Assembly (NCBI RefSeq): GCF_003611695.1
Contig: NZ_RAWE01000002.1
Location: forward strand, 62,001-126,000
Direction of reading: 5' to 3'
Length of the DNA: 64,000 nucleotides
Origin: Corallococcus carmarthensis
GTDB taxonomy: Bacteria; Myxococcota; Myxococcia; Myxococcales; Myxococcaceae
Part shown: positions 1 through 7,177 of the stretch, piece by piece
How the letters are laid out: every line of letters begins with the position of its first letter
Numbering within the stretch: position 1 is the first letter of the stretch
Notes under the pieces: generated by a model
Seen by the model: only the letters and a program-made list of their open reading frames with translations
Told to the model about the DNA's origin: nothing
Database searches by the model: none
Program-made: the position numbers and the translations under genes

Positions 1-2
1 CG

Positions 3-3000
3 AGCACCCTGATCACGGCCAGCAACTCGTCCGTGCTGCTGATCAATGGCGCGCAGGCCTGCAACGTCTTCTGGCAGGTCGGAAGCTCGGCCACCATCGG
101 CACGGGCTCGGACTTCGTCGGGAACATCCTCGCGCTCACGAGCATCACCCTGACGACCGACGCGACCGTCGCCGGCAGGGCCCTGGCGCGCAATGGCGCG
201 GTCACGCTGGACTCCAATGAGGTCACCATCTCCGCGTGTGCCGGACCGGTCACGCCCCTCCCTCCTACCGTGGGCAAGGCCTTCAGCCCGGCCACCATCA
301 ACGCGGGCGGTATCTCGACCCTCACCATCACCTTGAGCAACCCGGACCCCACGGTTGCCACCCTCACGTCGCCGCTCGTCGACACGCTGCCTGCGGGCGT
401 GACGGTGGCGGGCCCGGCCACCACCACGTGCGGTGGGACCGCCACCACCACCGCTTCGACGGTGACGCAGACGGGAGGCGCCATCCCGGCCAACGGTTCG
501 TGCACCGTGACGGTGCCGGTCACCGCGACCGCCGGCGGCAACTACATCAACTCGCTGGCTATCGGCGCGCTGCAGACCGGCAACGGGAGCAATGTCGCTC
601 CGGCCGCCGCGACCCTGACGGTGGCCCAGCCCGCGATCGCGCCCACGGTCGGCAAGGCCTTCAGCCCGGCCACCATCAACGCGGGTGGCACCTCGACCCT
701 CACCATCACCTTGAGCAATGCCAGCGCCACGCCCGCGGTCCTGACGTCGCCGCTCGTGGACACGCTGCCTGCGGGCGTGACGGTGTCGGGCGCGGCCACC
801 ACCACGTGCGGCGGGGCTGTCACCACCACCGCTTCGACGGTGACGCTGACGGGTGGCTCCATCCCGGCCAATGGCTCCTGCACCGTGACGGTGCCGGTCA
901 CCGCGGCCGCTGGCGGTAACTACATCAATTCGATCGCCGCTGGCGCGCTGCAGACCGGCAACGGGAGCAATGCCGCTCCGGCCATCGCGACCCTGACCGT
1001 CAATGCTCCGGCCGGGGGCGCTCCGACGCTCGGCAAGGCCTTCAGCCCTCCCACCATCAACGCGGGCGGCATCTCCATCCTCACCATCACCTTGAGCAAC
1101 ACCAGCGCCACGCCCGCGGTCCTGACGGCGCCACTCGTCGACACGCTGCCTGCGGGCGTGACGGTGTCTGGCACGGCCAGCACCACGTGCGGCGGGGCTG
1201 TCACCACCAGCGCTTCGACGGTGACGCTGACGGGTGGCACGATTCCGGCCAATGGCTCCTGCACCGTGACGGTGCCGGTGACGGCGCCCTCCGGGGGCAG
1301 CTTCATCAACGCGCTGCCCGCCGGTGCCCTGCAGACCGGCAACGGGAACAATGCCGCTCCGGCCATCGCGACCCTGACCGTCAATGCTCCGGCGGGGGGC
1401 GCTCCGACGCTCGGCAAGGCCTTCAGCCCGGCCACCATCAACGCGGGTGGCATCTCCATCCTCACCATCACCTTGAGCAACACCAGCGCCACGCCCGCGG
1501 TCCTGACGGCGCCGCTCGTCGATACGCTGCCCGCGGGCGTGACGGTGGCGGGCGCGGCCAGCACCACGTGCGGCGGAGCTGTCACCACCACCGCTTCGAC
1601 GGTGACGCTGACGGGTGGCACGATTCCGGCCAATGGCTCCTGCACCGTGACGGTGCCGGTGACGGCGCCTGCCGGGGGCAGCTTCATCAACGCGCTGCCT
1701 GCCGGCGCCCTGCAGACCGGCAACGGAAACAATGCCGCTCCGGCCATCGCGACCCTGACCGTCAATGCTCCGGCCGGGGGCGCGCCGACGCTCGGGAAGG
1801 CCTTCAGTCCTTCCACGATCAACCCGGGCGGCATCTCCACCCTCACCATCACCTTGAGCAACACCAGCGCCACGCCCGCGGTCCTGACGGCGCCGCTCGT
1901 GGACACGCTGCCCGCGGGCGTGACGGTGGCGGGCGCGGCCAGCACCACGTGTGGCGGGGCTGTCACCACCACCGCTTCGACAGTGACGTTGATGGGCGGC
2001 ACGATTCCGGCCAATGGCTCCTGCACCGTGACGGTGCCGGTGACGGCGCCCGCCGGCGGCAACTACATCAACTCGCTGGCTGCCGGCGCCCTGCAGACCG
2101 GCAATGGGAACAATGCCGCTCCGGCCATCGCGACCCTGACCGTGACCATCCCCTCGGCCGTCACGCTCGGCAAGGCCTTCAGTCCTGCCACGATCAAGGC
2201 GGGCGGCACTTCGACCCTGACCATCACCTTGATCAACTTCAACAACGCGATGCCGGCCATCCTGACGGCGCCGCTCGTTGACACGCTGCCTGCGGGCGTG
2301 ACGGTGTCGGGTGCGGGTTCCACCACGTGCGGCGGTCTGGTCACCACCACCGCGACGACGGTGACGCTGACGGGTGGGGCGATTCCCGCCAACGGTTCCT
2401 GCACCGTGACGGTGCCGGTCACCGCGCCCGTCGCCGGCAGCTTCATCAACGCGCTGCTCGCAGGCGCGCTGCAGACCAACCGGGGCAACAACGCCGCCCC
2501 CGCCGTCGCGACCCTGACCGTCGTCCCCATGCAGGGGGGCGGGGACAAGGCGCCCACGGTCAAGAAGTACTTCAACCCCTCCACCATTGGAACGGGTGGC
2601 ATCTCCACCCTGACCCTCACGTTGACCAACCCGAATGCCACGCCCGCGGTCCTGACGGCACCGCTCAAGGACGTCCTGCCTGACGGCCTGCTGGTCTACG
2701 GCAACGCCGACAACACCTGCGGGGGCGTGGCCACGGCCACCCCGGGCAGCTCGCTGGTGGTGCTCACCGGCGGCGCCATCCCGGCCAACGGCTCCTGCAC
2801 GGTGACCGTGGACGTGACCGCGAAGAAGGAGGGCAGCTACTGCAACGTGATTCCGAAGGGCGCCCTGCAGACCAACAAGGGCAGCAACATGGCACCGGCT
2901 GAAGCCACCTTGACCGTCAAGAACGGCATGAAGGTCGCGCCCAGGCTCGCCAAGTCCTTCAGCCCGTCCACCATCAAGGAAGGCAAGACCTCCCTGCTCA

Positions 3001-3311
3001 CCATCACGTTGATCAACCCGAACGGCAAGCCCGCCTCCCTGACCTCGTCGCTGGACGACGTCTTCCCCGACGGGATGGTGGCGGCCGGCAATGCCACCAC
3101 CACGTGCGGTGGGTCCCTCATGGCCTACTGGGGCAGCTCGAAGGTGGTCATGTGGGGGGGATCGATCCCCGCCAACGGCTCGTGCACGGTGAAGGTGGCG
3201 GTGACCACCGATTGCAAGGGCCAGTTCCGCAACAAGCTGCATGTCGGTGCCCTGGAGACCAACCTGGGCAGCAATACCGCTCCGGCTGAAGCCACGCTGA
3301 CCGTCAACTGA
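3..3311 (+). CDS. Ice-binding-like (DUF3494) surface protein with eight DUF11-like repeats, 5' partial
   Basis: The reading frame is open from the first full codon of the window, so the start lies upstream. The first ~75 residues (e.g. GNILALTSITL, GRALARNGAVTLDSN) match the C-terminal end of the DUF3494 ice-binding-like beta-helix domain. After that come eight tandem Ig-like repeats of about 125 residues, each opening with a version of PTVGKAFSPATINAGG and containing LVDTLPAGVTV, TTCGG, IPANGSCTVTVPVTA and GALQTGNGSN; this is the DUF11-type conserved-repeat pattern. Each repeat has two Cys (TTCGG and GSCTV) that could form a disulfide. Repeats 2-5 are nearly identical, while repeats 6-8 diverge. 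Likely an exported adhesive or matrix-associated protein. Known family: DUF3494 plus DUF11 repeats; the function here is inferred. It ends at TAA/TGA-side stop just before a strong hairpin. Confidence 0.82.
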   Translation, partial: STLITASNSSVLLINGAQACNVFWQVGSSATIGTGSDFVGNILALTSITLTTDATVAGRALARNGAVTLDSNEVTISACAGPVTPLPPTVGKAFSPATINAGGISTLTITLSNPDPTVATLTSPLVDTLPAGVTVAGPATTTCGGTATTTASTVTQTGGAIPANGSCTVTVPVTATAGGNYINSLAIGALQTGNGSNVAPAAATLTVAQPAIAPTVGKAFSPATINAGGTSTLTITLSNASATPAVLTSPLVDTLPAGVTVSGAATTTCGGAVTTTASTVTLTGGSIPANGSCTVTVPVTAAAGGNYINSIAAGALQTGNGSNAAPAIATLTVNAPAGGAPTLGKAFSPPTINAGGISILTITLSNTSATPAVLTAPLVDTLPAGVTVSGTASTTCGGAVTTSASTVTLTGGTIPANGSCTVTVPVTAPSGGSFINALPAGALQTGNGNNAAPAIATLTVNAPAGGAPTLGKAFSPATINAGGISILTITLSNTSATPAVLTAPLVDTLPAGVTVAGAASTTCGGAVTTTASTVTLTGGTIPANGSCTVTVPVTAPAGGSFINALPAGALQTGNGNNAAPAIATLTVNAPAGGAPTLGKAFSPSTINPGGISTLTITLSNTSATPAVLTAPLVDTLPAGVTVAGAASTTCGGAVTTTASTVTLMGGTIPANGSCTVTVPVTAPAGGNYINSLAAGALQTGNGNNAAPAIATLTVTIPSAVTLGKAFSPATIKAGGTSTLTITLINFNNAMPAILTAPLVDTLPAGVTVSGAGSTTCGGLVTTTATTVTLTGGAIPANGSCTVTVPVTAPVAGSFINALLAGALQTNRGNNAAPAVATLTVVPMQGGGDKAPTVKKYFNPSTIGTGGISTLTLTLTNPNATPAVLTAPLKDVLPDGLLVYGNADNTCGGVATATPGSSLVVLTGGAIPANGSCTVTVDVTAKKEGSYCNVIPKGALQTNKGSNMAPAEATLTVKNGMKVAPRLAKSFSPSTIKEGKTSLLTITLINPNGKPASLTSSLDDVFPDGMVAAGNATTTCGGSLMAYWGSSKVVMWGGSIPANGSCTVKVAVTTDCKGQFRNKLHVGALETNLGSNTAPAEATLTVN
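264..3308 (+). repeat. Eight in-frame tandem coding repeats of ~375 bp
   Basis: Units begin near 264, 639, 1020, 1401, 1782, 2154, 2559 and 2937. Units 3, 4 and 5 share long stretches of near-identical DNA, including the linker encoding NAPAGGAP. This suggests recent duplication or gene conversion. They are protein-coding repeats, not CRISPR or mobile-element repeats. Confidence 0.85.
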
Positions 3312-3322
3312 CGGCAGGCCCG

Positions 3323-3353
3323 CCCGGCGCGTCGAAGGTGAAGACGCGCCGGG
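3323..3353. terminator. Strong hairpin between convergent genes
   Basis: Perfect 11-bp inverted repeat CCCGGCGCGTC / GACGCGCCGGG with a 9-nt loop, starting 12 bases after the stop of the repeat protein. A second smaller hairpin (3360-3375, GCCCCC/GGGGGC) follows. There is no clear T run, so the terminator role is inferred from position between convergent genes. Confidence 0.6.
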
Positions 3354-3533
3354 TTCGCGGCCCCCTCATGGGGGCTGCTCCAGTGGCTGTCCGGAAAGGA
3401 TGGCTGCGCCTCGGCGGGGGGCGGCCCGCATCCGCGCGAGGGCGGGCCCGGTGTGGGACCGGTGGCGTGTCCCGCATCGTGCCGCGTCCCTGGGACACCG
3501 GGGCGCTGTGACCGCCCCGGCGCCGGCCCTGCC

Positions 3534-5012
3534 CTACTCCCGCGCTTCGGTCAGCCCTGGCGGGCAGCTGAAGCTGGCCGGGACGGACCACAACTGGCCT
3601 TCGTCGCTGGCGTCGACGGCGGTGAAGAAGATGCGATGGCCCACGCGGGTGAACGAGTCCGGCAGGGAGATGTCCGCCAACTGGCCCTGCGTCGCCACGG
3701 AGCCCCGGGTGAAATAGGGGCGGGTGGGCCCATTTTCGCTCGAATCGCCGCCGAACAGGACCTGGCCCGTGCCGGTGGCGAACAGCGGGTAGCGGTACCC
3801 GTACTCCACATAGAGATTGTTGAAGAGCATGCGGGTCCCCGCGGCCGTTCCATTCATCGCCCACAGCGACACGTTCTCGGGCACGGGGGCGTCGCTTTGG
3901 ATGACCATGGAGAAGTAGAGGTCGCCGCCGGAGACCACCGACGTCCGCACGGAGGGATACGCGTACTCGCCGGCGCCGTAGGGGTTGGGCAGGGTGGTGA
4001 TGTGCGTCTTGCCACCGCCGCTCAACGAGAGCCGGTCGATGCGCAGCCGCTTCGTCACCGGGCTGTCCACGGACGTCAGATAGACATATGCGCCCAGCGC
4101 CCCGAGCAGGTCCACGGGCTTGCCGAAGGAGTCCAGACGGACCGTCCCCGTGGCGGTGCCATCCGTCCTCCACACCTCGTGGTTGGGGCCGTCATCCAGG
4201 ATGAACAGCGGAACCTCCCCCGGGCTGCTCACATCCCTGACGAAGGTGGACCCCGCGTCCAGCTGCTTGACGACGGTGGTCCCGGCCAGCGTGCTGTCGG
4301 TGCGCCACAGCGTGGTGCCCGTCTCCTCGGAGAAGAAGAAGAGCAACGCGTTGCCGACCTTCAACTTGTAGTAGCTCAGGTTCCGGACGGTGCTGAAGCT
4401 CCGCACCCGCAGCGTGCCGGCGGCCGTCCCGTCAGACCGCCACAGCTCCGGCCGCGCCTCGCTCGACGACACCGGCACCCAGCGGAAGAACACCAGGCGG
4501 CCGTTGACCTCGTAGCCATCCTCCAGGATGGAGTCGGCCGCGCCGGGGGTGATGTCCTTGATCAGGTGGGTCCCGCTCTCCGTCCCGTCGCTGATCCAGG
4601 GCTCCATGCCGGTGTCCGGGGTGCGGACCTGGAAGAAGAGCCTGTTGCCTACCGCGACCAGGTTCGTCGGCTGGTAGACGCCGGGCGGCCCCGGAAACAC
4701 CTTCACCGGGACGGTCCCTGCCTCCGTCCCGTTGCTGCGCCACAGGACCGAACCGGTGTCGAAGGCGGAGGTGACGAAGAAGAGCGTCCCCTGGACGTTG
4801 GTGAGCTCCCCCATGAAGCCCACGAAGCCCGGAGGCGTGATGTCCGCCACCCGGGACGCCACCCCCGGAGGGCAGGCCTGGGCACCTACCTCGCGTGAGT
4901 CCTCCTCCAGCGTGGCCGCGGGCTCTCCTGTCGGTTCATCCCCCTGCAATCCCCCACATCCCACCCCTGCCAATCCGAACCACAGCAGGGTGCTCCAATT
5001 CCTTGCATTCAT
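3534..5012 (-). CDS. Lipoprotein with ELWxxDGTxxGT (hyalin-like) repeats
   Basis: 492 residues. The N-terminus is a lipoprotein signal with lipobox LAGVGC (Cys about residue 19). The body carries repeated motifs of the ELWRSDGTAAGT type: SVLWRSNGTEAGT, EPWISDGTESGT, ELWRSDGTAAGT, TLWRTDSTLAGT, EVWRTDGTATGT and SLWAMNGTAAGT, about one per 50 residues. This is the ELWxxDGT repeat family common in myxobacterial secreted proteins and probably forms a beta-propeller. The start is backed by a GGAAGGGGAAGAC Shine-Dalgarno region just upstream of ATG. An AT-rich stretch at about 5098-5137 may hold its promoter. The role outside the cell is unknown. Confidence 0.85.
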   Translation of the reverse strand: MNARNWSTLLWFGLAGVGCGGLQGDEPTGEPAATLEEDSREVGAQACPPGVASRVADITPPGFVGFMGELTNVQGTLFFVTSAFDTGSVLWRSNGTEAGTVPVKVFPGPPGVYQPTNLVAVGNRLFFQVRTPDTGMEPWISDGTESGTHLIKDITPGAADSILEDGYEVNGRLVFFRWVPVSSSEARPELWRSDGTAAGTLRVRSFSTVRNLSYYKLKVGNALLFFFSEETGTTLWRTDSTLAGTTVVKQLDAGSTFVRDVSSPGEVPLFILDDGPNHEVWRTDGTATGTVRLDSFGKPVDLLGALGAYVYLTSVDSPVTKRLRIDRLSLSGGGKTHITTLPNPYGAGEYAYPSVRTSVVSGGDLYFSMVIQSDAPVPENVSLWAMNGTAAGTRMLFNNLYVEYGYRYPLFATGTGQVLFGGDSSENGPTRPYFTRGSVATQGQLADISLPDSFTRVGHRIFFTAVDASDEGQLWSVPASFSCPPGLTEARE

Positions 5013-5157
5013 GTCTTCCCCTTCCGGCCCACGGCGGTCGGAGGGTGGGATGCGAGGCTTTGTCTTCCAAGGGGCACCCCAAGGAGGTAGGATTGTTTGA
5101 AGTTTTTGACTGTTTTTATCGGGTGTGGCTGGAAAGCCCGTGCCTGCGCTGCCTGAC

Positions 5158-5931
5158 TCAGGGCCGGCGCCGAGGCAGCCCGATGAGATAGGTGATGGTC
5201 ATTCCCTGCGCGCGATGAACCCCGTTGTGCCAGCGGTAGCCATCGGTATCGAGCCCCTCCGTCAGCTCCTCGAGGTCCTCCGGCGCGTAGGTCCGCAGCG
5301 ACGACACCACGCCGTCCCAGAGGATGAGGAGGGGAATGATGGGCACCAGGTAGGTGAGGAGCAGCCGCCACCCGCTCCTGGGACGGATGAGCGGGGTGAA
5401 GCCCCACACGAGTGGCACGATGAGCAGGAGTTGGAGGAGGACGTACGGCAGCGAGCGCTGCGTGAGCTCGAAGGCGGCGATGGGGACTCCGCGCGTGGCG
5501 GCGTCCGCGAGGAGCGCGCGAGCCTGCTTCGGGGGGAAGTGGTGCAACGCTTCGAAGAGGGTGCGCAGACCGGTCAGCTCCTCCGGGACGCGAGTGACGT
5601 CGACCGGGGTGTCGCGGTATTGCGCGCCCGCGGGCAGCTCCGGCACCGGGGTGGGGTGGAGGTCGGTGAGCACCACCTCGGCGTCAGGGTGCATCTTGCG
5701 CAGCACCGGGAGCAGGGTGCGCCAGGGGCCTCCCGCGCCGGAGCAGAGGTCCACGACCCGGTCGGTGCCCGACATGCGGAGCAGCTCCGCCAGTTGCGGC
5801 GCCACGCTGTCGTAGGGGCGCACGCGGTCGAGCACGACACGCAGGTAGTCGACCTCGCCCCGGCGCAACAGCGCGGGCAGCCACGGCTGGTCGAGGAACT
5901 CGAAGAGTTGCAGGCGGGGAAGAAGTCGCAT
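5158..5931 (-). CDS. SAM-dependent methyltransferase with C-terminal membrane segments
   Basis: About 257 residues from the ATG (an in-frame TTG lies two codons upstream). The Rossmann motif I VVDLCSGAGGPW and the following acidic EVVLTDLHPTP are typical of class I SAM-dependent methyltransferases. Downstream, two hydrophobic stretches (VLLQLLLIVPLVWGF and LLLTYLVPIIPLLILWDGVV) predict a membrane-anchored C-terminal part, and a short region with HRAQGMTITYLIG ends the protein. The substrate cannot be told from sequence. It lies 113 bp downstream of the efflux operon on the same strand and may be a separate unit. Confidence 0.75.
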   Translation of the reverse strand: MRLLPRLQLFEFLDQPWLPALLRRGEVDYLRVVLDRVRPYDSVAPQLAELLRMSGTDRVVDLCSGAGGPWRTLLPVLRKMHPDAEVVLTDLHPTPVPELPAGAQYRDTPVDVTRVPEELTGLRTLFEALHHFPPKQARALLADAATRGVPIAAFELTQRSLPYVLLQLLLIVPLVWGFTPLIRPRSGWRLLLTYLVPIIPLLILWDGVVSSLRTYAPEDLEELTEGLDTDGYRWHNGVHRAQGMTITYLIGLPRRRP

Positions 5932-6050
5932 CGCCAAGAGGATAGGGCCAGCGCACGACGCCTGTCTTCATGGGTCTTCCGCGGCCTCCGCGCGCGGATG
6001 GTAGCGCGCGTGCACGCCATGAACCCGGAGCCTCCAGGGCTCCGGGGGCC

Positions 6051-7175
6051 CTACTTGCTCACCGCGATGGACTTGCGGAAGAGCGCCAGGCTGTAGACGA
6101 AGAACCCCAGGCCCACCGCGCTCACCATCAGGAACTGGCGCCAGACGGCCCATATCCCTCCGCCGCGGTAGATGATGACCTGCGAGAAGCTGACGAATTG
6201 CCGGGCTGGCAGCAGGTACGTGATGTACTGCAGCCACTTCGGCTGGCTCTCCACGGGTGTGCTCCCGCCCGAAAGCAGCATCAGCACCAGCACCACCAGG
6301 ATGATCAGCAGCGCGAACTGCGCCATCGAACGTGAAATCGTCCCCAGGAAGATGCCCAGCGCCGTGGCGAAGAACAGGTAGAGCACGACGCCGACGAACC
6401 ACAGCACCACCGACCCGGCGAACGGCACCTTCAGCACCATGTGCACCACCAGGAGGAGCGAAGCCCCGGTCGCGACGAGAATCACCAGACCGTTGGCCCA
6501 GACCTTCGCCATCGCGATCTCGAACGAGGTCAGCGGCATCACCAGCAGGTGCTCCAGCGTCCCGTGCTCGCGTTCGCGGATGACCGCCGCGCCCGTCAGG
6601 ACGACGGTCAGCAGGGTGATCTGGTTGATGATGGCCACCACGCTCTTGAACCAGGACGACACCCCGTTGGGGTTGAAGAGCTTGCGGACGACCAGGTTGA
6701 CGGGCTTCGGTCCCGCCTCCTCCGTGCGCTTGAGAAAGGAGGCGATCCGGTCGTTGATGATGTTCTTGATGTAGCCGGAGCCGATGCCCGCCTGCTGCAT
6801 GGCGGTCGCGTCGATGTTCACCTGGATGTCCGGATTGCGCCCCGCGCGAAGGTCGTGCTCGAAGCGGGGCGGAATCACGACGACGAACATGAACCGGCCC
6901 CGGTCCATGTCCGCCTGGACCGCATCCGGGGAGATGATCTCCGGCAGCTTGAAGCGGGGCGGATAGAAGGCGTTGAGCAACTCCTTGGACAACGCGGACC
7001 CGTCCTCGTCGGCGAAGGCAATCGAGGCGTTGTTCACCTCGCTCGAGGTCCCCGTGGCCTGGACGTAGATTGCCAGCGTGAACGCGTAGACGACGAAGAC
7101 GACCAGCACCGCGTCGCTGAGCAGGCTGCGAATTTCCTTCAGCCCGAGCCACAGAATGTTCAGCAGCGAGTTCAC
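6051..7175 (-). CDS. ABC-2 type efflux permease (YhhJ-like)
   Basis: About 374 residues from the GTG at 7175, chosen because it sits two bases after the stop of the upstream fusion gene and is preceded by GGAG; a longer reading would overlap that gene. Layout is typical of ABC-2 permeases: one N-terminal membrane helix (LVVFVVYAFTLAIYV), a large extracytoplasmic domain with NIDATAMQQAGIGSGY, then a cluster of C-terminal helices with a conserved REREHGTLEHLLVMP region. In known YhiI-YhiH(RbbA)-YhhJ systems this protein pairs with the double-ATPase/permease fusion. It is the last gene of the exporter operon. Confidence 0.88.
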   Translation of the reverse strand: MNSLLNILWLGLKEIRSLLSDAVLVVFVVYAFTLAIYVQATGTSSEVNNASIAFADEDGSALSKELLNAFYPPRFKLPEIISPDAVQADMDRGRFMFVVVIPPRFEHDLRAGRNPDIQVNIDATAMQQAGIGSGYIKNIINDRIASFLKRTEEAGPKPVNLVVRKLFNPNGVSSWFKSVVAIINQITLLTVVLTGAAVIREREHGTLEHLLVMPLTSFEIAMAKVWANGLVILVATGASLLLVVHMVLKVPFAGSVVLWFVGVVLYLFFATALGIFLGTISRSMAQFALLIILVVLVLMLLSGGSTPVESQPKWLQYITYLLPARQFVSFSQVIIYRGGGIWAVWRQFLMVSAVGLGFFVYSLALFRKSIAVSK

Positions 7176-7177
7176 TT

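Noticed and set aside
920..2062. 380-residue open frame on the minus strand within the repeat protein
   Set aside because: It is a reflection of the repetitive GC-rich plus-strand gene, with repeated low-complexity sequence and no start context; codon bias fits only the plus frame.
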